51,121 bases of DNA from the NCBI GenBank assembly GCA_012520515.1, contig JAAYOD010000010.1, forward strand, positions 1 through 51,121, read 5' to 3'. This DNA comes from Clostridiales bacterium (GTDB lineage: Bacteria > Bacillota > Clostridia > Christensenellales > DTU072). The position numbers and the translations under genes were made by a program. The stretch's first letter is position 1. Every line of letters starts with the position of its first letter. Of the stretch, positions 36,355 to 44,392 are shown piece by piece. Under the pieces are notes generated by a model. It searched no databases and was not told the origin of the DNA. It saw only the letters and a list, made by a program, of their open reading frames with translations.

Positions 36355-37605
36355 TTATGCTCTAAATGTCACCGCAAACTCAGTAAACTTGCCAACTTCG
36401 CTATCTACGCATACCGACGCTTGATGACCGTCTATTATGCTTTTAGCTATGGCAAGGCCTAGCCCAAAACTCTTTTTTTGATTTCCGCTTGTATGCGATT
36501 TATCCACTCTAAAAAAGCGGTCAAAGAGTTTATCTATATCTTCTTTAGCTATTCCCTGTCCCGTGTTTATCACTCTTAAAACAGGTCTTTTTTTCTCCAA
36601 ACTTACACTTAAGGTAACCGTTCCGCCCTTATTGGTATACTTAATTGCATTATCAACCAAGATATAGATTAGTTTTTCTATGTTTAGTTCTATGCCCATA
36701 ATTTTGATATCGGGCGTTATATAAGACTCTATCTTAATATTGTTTTCATATGCCAATACTTCAGTTTCCAAAGCCACCCTTTGTGCTATATCACTAAGAG
36801 AAATTTGCGTTTTTATAGGCACTGCGCGCATTTCGTCCATCTTGGCAAGCTCAAGCATCTCTGCTACAAGGTTATTAAGTCTAGTCACTTGTGCGCCAAT
36901 ACTCTCTATCCACTTTCTGTTTTCCTTAGGGATATCCGTTATGTTTTCATTAAGGATACTTAAATTTGTACTAATAATAGTAAGAGGCGTCTTTAATTCG
37001 TGCCCTGCGTTGCCAACTAATTCTATCTGCTTATGGAAAGAATTTTCCACAGGCTCTATACTTCTTTCCGCCATCTTATAACTTATAAAAACTATGCCTA
37101 TAAGCCCTATTGTGCCTAGCACAAAAATAGTGATAGCAAAGGATACAAGCACGCGGTTTTCTTGGGTATAGTCATAAATATTAGTGGTATAACTGCCATC
37201 GTATTTATCATAATTTACGCTATATGCCATATAGTTCCCGTTTATTTTAATGCGCCCTGTGGGTTCTTCTTTTTTAGCAAGGTCAGGAATGGCTCTTAAT
37301 AGCTCACTAAATGTTTCTTTGTCATAAAATTCGCTGTTTGTAACAATATATTTGCCGTCCCTTTGTAAAAATACGCTTATAGAGTGCTTGTTAAGTTCTC
37401 TATATGGGTCTTCTCCCACAATGGAAAAAGTGCCGTAAGCAGGATTATAGCTACGGCTTTGCGCTATATTTGCAAGGTTTTTTGATATAGTGTCATTGGT
37501 TTTGAATAAGTTGGCAAGATAAATAAACATCAAAATTATGATAAAAGCAGTGCCAAGCATAACACTGTTTCTTACAGCCATATTCATACGCAACTTATTA
37601 AACAT
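36355..37605 (-). CDS. Sensor histidine kinase (membrane, HisKA/HATPase)
   Basis: 416 residues. Two membrane helices (about 12-30 and 153-175) enclose an outer sensing domain of about 120 residues. H box NAGHELKTPL (His about 201), N box DNAIKYTN (about 318), G1 NTGQGIA (about 348), F box LFDRFFRVDKS and G2 GLGLAIAK (about 386) are all intact. The start overlaps the stop of the response-regulator gene by one base (TAATG), with GGAGG inside the regulator's last codons. Signal unknown; the downstream GH2 gene suggests a carbohydrate or envelope signal. Confidence 0.93.
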   Translation of the reverse strand: MFNKLRMNMAVRNSVMLGTAFIIILMFIYLANLFKTNDTISKNLANIAQSRSYNPAYGTFSIVGEDPYRELNKHSISVFLQRDGKYIVTNSEFYDKETFSELLRAIPDLAKKEEPTGRIKINGNYMAYSVNYDKYDGSYTTNIYDYTQENRVLVSFAITIFVLGTIGLIGIVFISYKMAERSIEPVENSFHKQIELVGNAGHELKTPLTIISTNLSILNENITDIPKENRKWIESIGAQVTRLNNLVAEMLELAKMDEMRAVPIKTQISLSDIAQRVALETEVLAYENNIKIESYITPDIKIMGIELNIEKLIYILVDNAIKYTNKGGTVTLSVSLEKKRPVLRVINTGQGIAKEDIDKLFDRFFRVDKSHTSGNQKKSFGLGLAIAKSIIDGHQASVCVDSEVGKFTEFAVTFRA

Positions 37606-38276
37606 TATTCCTCCAGTCTATACCCTGCTCCCCTTACAGTAGAGATAGATACAGTACTGCCAATAAACTGCAATTTCTTGCGTAAAAATGATATATAAAC
37701 TTCTATATTGTTGTATTCAGCGTCGCTGTCATACCCCCAAACCTTAATAATAAGTTCGTCTTTTGTCACTACAAAGTTAGGGCGCGCTAGAAAATATTTA
37801 AGTATTTCACTCTCTTTTAACGATACCTTTATGCTTTTGTTGTTGCAAATAAGCTCATAGCTTGACGCATTAAATGTCAAGTCACCAATAGTTAAAATAT
37901 CTTCATTTATGACATCGGTCTTTCTTCTCAGTAACGCTTTTATTCTAGCAATTAATTCTTCAGGCTGAAAAGGCTTTGCAAGGTAGTCATCAGCGCCCAA
38001 ATCAAGTCCCCTTACCTTATCGCTAGTTTGTCCTAGCGCGCTTAGCACAATTATAGGCGTAGTGACTTTTTCTTCTCTAAGTTTTTTTAGCACTTCAAAG
38101 CCATTCATTTTGGGCAACATAATATCCAGCACAATGACATCGTACCTATCGGAAAGTCCGCTTAAATAGCCTTGTTCGCCGTCATAGACAGCGTCCACAT
38201 TAAACTTAGATTTTTTTAAAAGATGAACTATACCGTCAGAAAGTTCTATTTCATCTTCTATTAGCAATACATTCAT
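37605..38276 (-). CDS. OmpR/PhoB-family response regulator
   Basis: 223 residues. Receiver domain with acidic pair EDE near residue 8, phosphoacceptor Asp in VIVLDIMLPKMNG (about 53), and the conserved Lys in YLAKPF (about 102). C-terminal winged helix (about 130-223) with the recognition region YNNIEVYISFLRKKL. It activates or represses transcription once phosphorylated by the kinase encoded next. GGAG lies about 7 bases before the ATG. The upstream region holds a good promoter, an inverted repeat and long direct repeats that may be its own binding sites. Confidence 0.94.
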   Translation of the reverse strand: MNVLLIEDEIELSDGIVHLLKKSKFNVDAVYDGEQGYLSGLSDRYDVIVLDIMLPKMNGFEVLKKLREEKVTTPIIVLSALGQTSDKVRGLDLGADDYLAKPFQPEELIARIKALLRRKTDVINEDILTIGDLTFNASSYELICNNKSIKVSLKESEILKYFLARPNFVVTKDELIIKVWGYDSDAEYNNIEVYISFLRKKLQFIGSTVSISTVRGAGYRLEE

Positions 38277-38293
38277 ACTTTGCTCCTTCGCTA

Positions 38294-38339
38294 ATTATAG
38301 TATCAAAGGTTCCTTAAACAAATATTAATTGCCTTTGAT
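38294..38339 (-). promoter_or_regulatory. Promoter of the two-component operon with flanking inverted repeat
   Basis: Reverse strand TTGTTT (38321-38316), 16-bp spacer, TATAAT (38299-38294). A perfect 8-bp inverted repeat, ATCAAAGG (38302-38309) with CCTTTGAT (38332-38339), brackets the -35 box and could be an operator. Confidence 0.65.
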
Positions 38340-38355
38340 TAGCCCTTTAGCTAAA

Positions 38356-38429
38356 ACAATATCGTTTTTAGCTTATACTATTTTATTTTATCACAAAACA
38401 CCATCTATTACAATATAGTTTTTAGCCTA
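38356..38429. repeat. Direct repeat upstream of the two-component operon
   Basis: Two 20-base copies, 38356-38375 and 38410-38429, agree at 18 of 20 positions (core CAATAT.GTTTTTAGC). They are spaced 54 bp start to start, about five helical turns, and lie upstream of the response-regulator promoter. Confidence 0.6.
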
Positions 38430-38430
38430 A

Positions 38431-38458
38431 AAAAACCTTGGCAAAAATGCCAAGGTTT
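38431..38458 (-). terminator. Terminator after the 186-codon gene
   Basis: AAACCTTGGC (38433-38442) pairs perfectly with GCCAAGGTTT (38449-38458) around a 6-base loop. The reverse strand ends in seven T. It lies about 40 bp past the stop codon at 38498. Confidence 0.9.
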
Positions 38459-38497
38459 AATTTTATTAAAGCACAAGATTAGACTATTTTTGGCTAA

Positions 38498-39058
38498 TTA
38501 TGTAATTCTAAATTGTTGCGCAATACCACAAGCCATTACATCGGCCATAGTCAACGCTTCCGCTTGAATGTGGTCATATTCTTTTATGCTATTTTCATAT
38601 TGACCAGTTAAGATATAAACAGCTTCATCTTCTGTCATCTTAAGATGGTCAAACAATAGTTTTGTCCATAATTCTTCTGTCCAAAAACGATTGATAGACG
38701 CTAAAAACTTAGCAATATCTTTAGCGTTTTCATACCATCTATTACGCTCTGTATTAACTTGAGCAGTATTACCCGCCTTTGCCGCATTAACAAGCTGTGC
38801 CGCAATTAAAAGATGGTCAGTAAAAAGCTGCTCTATTTGCATAGCTGCCTGTTGCCCATAAAATGGCTTAAACGCCTTAGCAAAATCAACGGGGTTTTGC
38901 AAAAGCCTTTCTGTCACAAATTCCAGGTCGGGCAAACTAAATGCCGTACTCACAATAAAAGAGCGTGTCCAAAGCACATGCTCTATCCACAATCGCCTAA
39001 AAGTATTGCATAGCCGCAAGCTGCAACAATCCATACCTTTTAGATTTAACTCACTCAT
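38498..39058 (-). CDS. Helical protein of unknown function
   Basis: 186 residues, no signal peptide or membrane helix. It resembles, from memory, a family of small helical Firmicutes proteins usually called hypothetical. The text LWIEHVLWTRSFI...DLEFVTERLLQNP...FYG, then WYENAKDIAKFLAS and a C-terminal HIQAEALTMADVMACGI, carries regularly spaced His, Trp and acidic residues. There may be two halves of similar plan (LWTRSF... and LWTKLL...). Some relatives have been labelled acetylglutamate kinase, but no kinase motif is present here. GGAGG lies about 12 bases before the ATG. Monocistronic, with a hairpin (39091-39114) in front. Confidence 0.6.
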   Translation of the reverse strand: MSELNLKGMDCCSLRLCNTFRRLWIEHVLWTRSFIVSTAFSLPDLEFVTERLLQNPVDFAKAFKPFYGQQAAMQIEQLFTDHLLIAAQLVNAAKAGNTAQVNTERNRWYENAKDIAKFLASINRFWTEELWTKLLFDHLKMTEDEAVYILTGQYENSIKEYDHIQAEALTMADVMACGIAQQFRIT

Positions 39059-39090
39059 AACAACAATACACCTCCATAAAATATAGCAAA

Positions 39091-39114
39091 CACCAAGTTA
39101 AAGTAAGCTTGGTG
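39091..39114. repeat. Inverted repeat before the 186-codon gene
   Basis: CACCAAG (39091-39097) with CTTGGTG (39108-39114), 10-base loop, 33 bp upstream of the ATG at 39058. It could be an operator or a leader hairpin; no T run long enough for a clear terminator follows. Confidence 0.4.
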
Positions 39115-39159
39115 CATACCATATTGTATGATTATGACTTTATTTGCGTGTATGGATTG

Positions 39160-39188
39160 AAAAAAGATAGCTAATTTCTATCTTTTTA
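39160..39188 (-). terminator. Terminator after the TM2 gene
   Basis: AAAAAGATAG (39161-39170) with CTATCTTTTT (39178-39187), 7-base loop, ending in a T run on the reverse strand. The stem overlaps the stop codon of the TM2 gene. Confidence 0.75.
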
Positions 39189-39419
39189 CGCAGCTGAAAC
39201 TTGCTGGCTTAGCTTATCTTGATTATACTTTTTGTCAAACTTCTCTTGCGAAGTAAACAGATATATTATTCCCTCAATAATTCCTAAGATTTCAGGAATA
39301 CCTGTCCAAAAGAAAATTAGGTAAATAATCCCTGCTGTCTTTTGCCCAAGATAGAACTTGTGAACGCCAAAAAGTCCTAAAAATATGGCAAGCAATGCCG
39401 CTATATATTTGTTTCTCAT
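39186..39419 (-). CDS. TM2 domain membrane protein
   Basis: 77 residues. KYIAALLAIFLGLFGVHKFYLGQ, then AGIIYLIFFWTGIPEILGIIEGI, are the two helices and conserved turn (G.FG.H.FYLG) of the TM2 domain. The short Lys/Asp tail is cytoplasmic. TM2 proteins are small membrane proteins of unclear function. AAAGGAG lies 10 bases before the ATG but is inside the 3' arm of an 11-bp inverted repeat, so initiation may be controlled by folding. Confidence 0.85.
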   Translation of the reverse strand: MRNKYIAALLAIFLGLFGVHKFYLGQKTAGIIYLIFFWTGIPEILGIIEGIIYLFTSQEKFDKKYNQDKLSQQVSAA

Positions 39420-39429
39420 ATTATACTCT

Positions 39430-39466
39430 CCTTTTGTTTTGTATTTATTATGTGAAAAACAAAAGG
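39430..39466 (-). promoter_or_regulatory. Hairpin able to mask the ribosome site of the TM2 gene
   Basis: CCTTTTGTTTT (39430-39440) and AAAACAAAAGG (39456-39466) are perfect 11-bp complements with a 15-base loop, between fhs and the TM2 gene. In the reverse transcript the 3' arm contains the AAAGGAG Shine-Dalgarno sequence. Confidence 0.55.
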
Positions 39467-39476
39467 GAATATTTAT

Positions 39477-41141
39477 CTAAAACAAACCAGAAATTGCTCC
39501 GCTCTCATCAATATCAATATTTTGCGCAGCTGGCTTTTTAGGAAGTCCGGGCATAGTCATAATATCTCCAGTAAGTACAACGATAAAGCCTGCTCCCGCC
39601 GACAGTTTTACATTTTTTATGGTGACTTTAAAATTTGTCGGCGCTCCCAATAAAGCTGGGTTATCAGAAAAACTATATTGCGTTTTTGCCATACAAACAG
39701 GCAGTTTATCAAAACCTAATTTTACAAGTTCACTAACTTGTTTTTTAGCTTGCGGCAAAAATTCTGCACTCTCTCCGCCATAGATTTTGGTAACTATACT
39801 ATTTACCTTATTTTCTATGGTGTCATTTACATGATAAATATAGCCAAATCCATTATCTTTTTCACAAAGTCTTACCACTTCTTTAGCAAGCTCAGTCCCC
39901 CCTTTAGAGCCATCTTGCCAAACCGTTGACAACACTACATTTACCCCTAAGTTTTTACAGTGTTCCACAATTAGCTCAATTTCTTTATCGGTGTCGGCAG
40001 GAAAGCGGTTTATAGCAACCACAGATGGCAGCTTATAGCCATTTTTTATGTTCTCTATATGGCGTAAAAGATTGGGCAAACCCTTAATAAGAGCATCGGT
40101 ATTCTCTGCATTTAGGTCACTTTTTTGCACTCCGCCGTGCATTTTTAACGCTCTAACTGTTGCCACAATAACCACAGCTGATGGTTTAAAATTGGCAGCG
40201 CGGCACTTTATATCAAAAAACTTCTCTGCGCCAAGGTCTGCGCCAAATCCTGCCTCCGTCACTGTATAGTCAGCAAGTTTTAATGCCATTTTAGTAGCTA
40301 TTACAGAGTTACAGCCGTGCGCAATGTTTGCAAAAGGTCCGCCATGCACAAAGACAGGCGTTCCTTCCAAAGTTTGCACTAAGTTAGGCTTTAGCGCATC
40401 TTTAAGCAAAGCCACCATAGCGCCTGCCGCTTTTAATTGCCCTGCTGTTACTGGTTTATCGTCATAAGTGTAACCCACAATGATTTTACTAAGCCTTTCT
40501 TTAAGGTCGGAAATAGATGAACTAAGGCAAAGTATTGCCATAACTTCAGACGCTACCGTAATGTCAAAACCATCTTCTCTAGGCACGCCATTTATTTTAC
40601 CGCCTAGCCCGTTTACCACATTACGAAGCTGTCTGTCATTCATATCAACGCACCTTTTCCAAGTAATTTTTCTAGTATCTATATTCAGCTCATTACCTTG
40701 ATGAATGTGGTTGTCCAACATAGCTGCAAGCAAGTTATTTGCAGCGCCTATGGCGTGAAAATCTCCTGTAAAATGCAAGTTTATATCTTCCATTGGCACA
40801 ACTTGCGCCCAACCGCCCCCAGCAGCGCCACCTTTAATGCCAAACACAGGCCCTAGCGACGGCTCACGAAGGGCCGCAACTACTTTTTTTCCAATTGCCT
40901 TTAGCCCGTCAGCAAGCCCAATTGTCGTTGTTGTCTTGCCTTCACCAGCAGGTGTAGGCGTTATTGCCGTCACCAAAATAAGTTTGCCCTCTTTTTTATC
41001 GCTTTTTAATTGCGCTAGGTCAACTTTTGCTTTGTACTTGCCATAATAGTCAAGGTAATCTGGGTTTATCCCAGCTAAGTTTGCTATATCAATAATTGGT
41101 TGTAATTTCACGCTTTGCGCAATCTCAATATCTGTCTTCAT
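39477..41141 (-). CDS. fhs: Formate-tetrahydrofolate ligase
   Basis: 554 residues, normal length. The nucleotide loop [10 protein letters not shown] (about 64-73), [37 protein letters not shown] and GGVQKSDLN are hallmarks. It makes 10-formyl-THF from formate, THF and ATP, feeding one-carbon metabolism, and is typical of clostridia. Its ATG overlaps the end of nagB by 4 bp with AGGAG 6 bases upstream, so it is translated with the amino-sugar genes. Why it is in this operon is not clear. Confidence 0.96.
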   Translation of the reverse strand: MKTDIEIAQSVKLQPIIDIANLAGINPDYLDYYGKYKAKVDLAQLKSDKKEGKLILVTAITPTPAGEGKTTTTIGLADGLKAIGKKVVAALREPSLGPVFGIKGGAAGGGWAQVVPMEDINLHFTGDFHAIGAANNLLAAMLDNHIHQGNELNIDTRKITWKRCVDMNDRQLRNVVNGLGGKINGVPREDGFDITVASEVMAILCLSSSISDLKERLSKIIVGYTYDDKPVTAGQLKAAGAMVALLKDALKPNLVQTLEGTPVFVHGGPFANIAHGCNSVIATKMALKLADYTVTEAGFGADLGAEKFFDIKCRAANFKPSAVVIVATVRALKMHGGVQKSDLNAENTDALIKGLPNLLRHIENIKNGYKLPSVVAINRFPADTDKEIELIVEHCKNLGVNVVLSTVWQDGSKGGTELAKEVVRLCEKDNGFGYIYHVNDTIENKVNSIVTKIYGGESAEFLPQAKKQVSELVKLGFDKLPVCMAKTQYSFSDNPALLGAPTNFKVTIKNVKLSAGAGFIVVLTGDIMTMPGLPKKPAAQNIDIDESGAISGLF

Positions 41142-41875
41142 TTGCTTTCTCCTAGTTTTAATTTGCTTGCCGCTTGCTCATCTAAAATATATGTAACGTC
41201 GCTATGCGTTCTAAGTATAGACGCAGGGCATGAAGTGGTTATTTCGCCTTTTATAGCGTTGTAAACAGCGTTTGCTTTATTTTCTCCACTGGCCATAAGC
41301 ACAATTTTTTTTGCTTTCATGATGTTGGCTATACCCATAGTGATAGCTTGAGTAGGCACATCGGAAAGCTTATCAAAAAACCTAGCGTTGTCCCTAATTG
41401 TTTTTGGCGTTAAATTAACTATGTGCGTTACAGAGTCAAAAGACGTGCCAGGCTCATTGAAAGCTATATGCCCATTTGCGCCTATGCCAAGTATTTGGAT
41501 ATCTATTTTCTCAGCTTCAAGCTTTTTATTATAATCGTCACAAGCTTTTTGCAAGTCGCCCTTTCCGCTAGGCAAATGGGTATTATTAAGGTCTATATCT
41601 ATATGATTAAAAAGGTAAGCGCGCATAAACTCTCTATAACTTTGCTTATCGCCTTTGCCAAGTCCTACATATTCGTCAAGGTTATATGTACAGACATTTT
41701 TATACGATACCGCCCCTTTTTTATAGTCATCTATCATATTTTTATATAAGCCTTTTGGTGTGGAACCGGTAGCCAATCCAAGCACTGCATTGTTTTTTTT
41801 AATTAGCAGTTCTTTTACAATGTTATAAGCTTCACTGCTCATTTGGTCATAATTTTTAGTTATTATTATATTCAT
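41138..41875 (-). CDS. nagB: Glucosamine-6-phosphate deaminase
   Basis: 245 residues, normal length. [12 protein letters not shown] (about 33-44), NLDEYVGL (about 66-73), and [14 protein letters not shown] (about 130-143) are the substrate and catalytic motifs. It converts glucosamine-6-phosphate to fructose-6-phosphate and ammonia. GGAG lies 6 bases before the ATG. Third gene of a ROK kinase, PIG-L deacetylase, nagB, fhs operon, which supports catabolism of an N-acetylated amino sugar. Confidence 0.96.
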   Translation of the reverse strand: MNIIITKNYDQMSSEAYNIVKELLIKKNNAVLGLATGSTPKGLYKNMIDDYKKGAVSYKNVCTYNLDEYVGLGKGDKQSYREFMRAYLFNHIDIDLNNTHLPSGKGDLQKACDDYNKKLEAEKIDIQILGIGANGHIAFNEPGTSFDSVTHIVNLTPKTIRDNARFFDKLSDVPTQAITMGIANIMKAKKIVLMASGENKANAVYNAIKGEITTSCPASILRTHSDVTYILDEQAASKLKLGESK

Positions 41876-41890
41876 AAAATCTCCACTATT

Positions 41891-42739
41891 TTATACCAGT
41901 TTATTAAGCTTACCTATAACATCATTCTCAAAAGCTTTAATATACTGCAAAATATATTGCTTAATATCAAGCGTTTTATCATATACAAGAGGCGTCAAAT
42001 CTATTGCATAATTTACGCTATTTGCATTATCTACCTGGTGGCTTGCCCCGTAGGTTGCATGCGCTGTGCGCCTGCCTGACGCCGCCAAATCATACCGCTT
42101 GCCCCCTGTTATTTGGCTGTCAAAAACTTCTACTAGCGCATTACTAATATTAGGATGGCTGCTTGTGTCAAACAATATCTTTTGACTGTCCAAAACCCAG
42201 TCTAAATCACGCCAAACTTCACAGCCGTACACTTTTTTTGGCTTTTGGCTATCGTTTAGCTTTCTTATAGCCTTTATGACCTTAACCGCCACTGCAACAT
42301 GGGTATCATGTTTGTCGGCAAGGTTGTGGGTATAGACATACTCTGGCTTGGTAGCGCTAAGTATCTCCACATAGTCATCAATTATTTTTTCATTATTTGA
42401 ATTTTTTATCTCTTTAGAGGGATAATCTAACATTACAAGCGCAGAATACTCACCAATTACGGCAGCTTTTTTTTGCTCAGCTATACGCACCTTTTTAATG
42501 TCATTGTCCGAATAATCTTTATACATGCCATTTCTTGGACTGCCAGCGCCGTCTGCTGTCACAACGCCTGTAAAGTGCTTATCGCTCTTTGCAAAGCACT
42601 GCAAAACGCCATCTAGCGCCATAAGCTCAATATCATCTTGGTGTGCAGCTATAGCTAAGTGCGTTGTTTGACTTAACGCAAGCTCATTCTTTATGCCCGA
42701 TGGAATAAAAATTTGACTGCTTTTGTTATTTAATTTCAT
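41891..42739 (-). CDS. PIG-L family de-N-acetylase
   Basis: 282 residues. The zinc motif AHQDDIE (His33, Asp35, Asp36) and the later HDTHVAV His pair match the LmbE/PIG-L fold, with Q where P is commonest in AHPDD. Such enzymes remove acetyl from GlcNAc-containing substrates. No signal peptide, so cytoplasmic. No NagA gene is in the window, and this enzyme sits between a sugar kinase and NagB, so it may replace NagA. GGAGAG overlaps the stop of the ROK gene, 11 bases before the ATG. Confidence 0.86.
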   Translation of the reverse strand: MKLNNKSSQIFIPSGIKNELALSQTTHLAIAAHQDDIELMALDGVLQCFAKSDKHFTGVVTADGAGSPRNGMYKDYSDNDIKKVRIAEQKKAAVIGEYSALVMLDYPSKEIKNSNNEKIIDDYVEILSATKPEYVYTHNLADKHDTHVAVAVKVIKAIRKLNDSQKPKKVYGCEVWRDLDWVLDSQKILFDTSSHPNISNALVEVFDSQITGGKRYDLAASGRRTAHATYGASHQVDNANSVNYAIDLTPLVYDKTLDIKQYILQYIKAFENDVIGKLNKLV

Positions 42740-42745
42740 AAATCT

Positions 42746-44113
42746 TTACTCTCCAATGTTTACAAGCGACGCAGCTGCAATACTTTGCCCCACCCGCTTT
42801 AATTTTTCGTCTGGTAAAAACAAATTAATATTAGATAAATGTTTATATTGACTTTGCAAAACTTGCTTGGCATTTTGCAAAATGAGTTCTCCTCCTTTGC
42901 CGCTAGTTACTCTGCCAAGTATCATAACATGCTTTATATCGTAAAACATAGCATAGTACGGCAGTGTATGCCCAAGGTATATGCCAATGTCAGCAAAAAT
43001 CTGCCTAGCTTTTTGACAGCCCTTTTCCAGTCTTTCTTGCACAATTAACAGCTTTTGGGCAGGTGATAAATTTTCGTCAAATTCAATATTGGCAGCATTA
43101 GCAAGCTTAATAACGCCGTCTTGAGAAAAATACTTGACGCCGCAACCATAGTCACCGCTCCATTCGTCTATCATGGCATTTTTATTAAAGTCAACTGGCA
43201 CAAAGGCAAGTTCGCTTAGCCAGCCGTTAAGACCGCCTGAACTATTTATATAGCCAACAGCTTGACTTGTACCCATAGCAATTCCCAAAACTTTATTGTC
43301 CTTTAGCCCCATGCTTCCAGCTAGCGCAGTTACATCGCCGTCATTAGCAACAACTAAAGGCGCGCCAAACTCCTTTGCGATATCAATATACATAGTCTTT
43401 ACTTTTTCACGGAAATCTTTTTTATTGACTTTCAAAAATAGCGACGCCGCCATAATACGGTTATTTATGTAAATACCTGCGCTAGACACACCTATTGCGT
43501 CAACTTTTGGCATCTTTTGCGCTGCCGTTTGAAAGGCTTTTTTAATTTCATCATAATGATAAGCTGGGTCAGTGTTAAGCTTTGGATACCACACAACTTC
43601 TTCGCTATAAATTGCTTTGCCATCAACTACAGCGCTAACCTTTCTGTCACTGCCGCCTGCATCAAAGCCTATCCTGCACCCGTCCAAATGGCCGCCTATT
43701 GCCATAAAACAATCTTTTCTTGGCGGAATCTCATCATAACCGCAATAAACTACTTCAAACTCTTTTTCATAGATATTGGACATAAAATCTGCATCAAAAT
43801 ACCGCGCGCCGTCCTTAGAGTATGCCTTTTTTAAATGGTCAAAAATAACCTTTGAGCCAGCGACATAAATTTTGTAACCGCCAACTAGCCATAATATAGT
43901 TTTAACTATCCTGTCAGCAATGGCTATATTTTGACTATCATTTATGCCATCTTTATATGCATCAAACTCAAATATATAATTGTATCCGTCGTTTCTCTCT
44001 ACACAAAATGCCACAGCATTTGCCATGCCGCTTTGGGCTACTTTTTTACAATATTCTTGATACACGCGATAAATAGGTTGAAAATGGCCGTCAAAAACAG
44101 GTAAGAATTTCAT
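42746..44113 (-). CDS. ROK-family sugar kinase-like protein with N-terminal extension
   Basis: 455 residues, longer than plain ROK kinases (about 300). About 145 unrecognised residues precede the ATPase-fold start GCRIGFDAGGSDRKVSAVVDG. DAIGVSSAGIYINN and VVANDGDVTALAGS (catalytic Asp region) follow, then VMILGRVTSGKGG near the C-terminus. The usual ROK zinc cluster (CxCGxxGC) is not seen. A likely sugar substrate is GlcNAc or a related amino sugar, judged from the PIG-L and nagB genes behind it. AAAGGAT lies about 10 bases before the ATG. Confidence 0.75.
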   Translation of the reverse strand: MKFLPVFDGHFQPIYRVYQEYCKKVAQSGMANAVAFCVERNDGYNYIFEFDAYKDGINDSQNIAIADRIVKTILWLVGGYKIYVAGSKVIFDHLKKAYSKDGARYFDADFMSNIYEKEFEVVYCGYDEIPPRKDCFMAIGGHLDGCRIGFDAGGSDRKVSAVVDGKAIYSEEVVWYPKLNTDPAYHYDEIKKAFQTAAQKMPKVDAIGVSSAGIYINNRIMAASLFLKVNKKDFREKVKTMYIDIAKEFGAPLVVANDGDVTALAGSMGLKDNKVLGIAMGTSQAVGYINSSGGLNGWLSELAFVPVDFNKNAMIDEWSGDYGCGVKYFSQDGVIKLANAANIEFDENLSPAQKLLIVQERLEKGCQKARQIFADIGIYLGHTLPYYAMFYDIKHVMILGRVTSGKGGELILQNAKQVLQSQYKHLSNINLFLPDEKLKRVGQSIAAASLVNIGE

Positions 44114-44190
44114 TTTCTCACATCCTTTATAGATATTGCATTAATATAATATTACACCTTGCAGTTAAATAAATCAATCTATAAAAATTA

Positions 44191-44379
44191 TTACTTTACA
44201 GCCACAAACCCAATCTCATCTAAGATTGCTATCACTCTTTCAGCCGTTTGGTCGTCAGTTACCGTCACTGATTTTTCTTCTAGCGAAATGATAAATTCAA
44301 TACCTTCAGCTTCAAGTGTCCTGCTTATATTATTTACACACGCTTGACAGCTAATGTCCGCCACCTTTAATATTGTCAT
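44191..44379 (-). CDS. Heavy-metal-associated domain protein (copper chaperone, CopZ-like)
   Basis: 62 residues forming a single HMA ferredoxin-like fold. The metal site is SCQACV (Cys at about 10 and 13) in LKVADISCQACVNNI. It would carry Cu(I) to the adjacent CopA. Begins 13 bp after the copA stop, with AGGAG overlapping that stop. Mature CopZ usually has M.C..C; here the residue before the first Cys is Ser and the preceding Met is Ile, a mild deviation. Confidence 0.85.
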   Translation of the reverse strand: MTILKVADISCQACVNNISRTLEAEGIEFIISLEEKSVTVTDDQTAERVIAILDEIGFVAVK

Positions 44380-44392
44380 AAAAACTTTTCTC

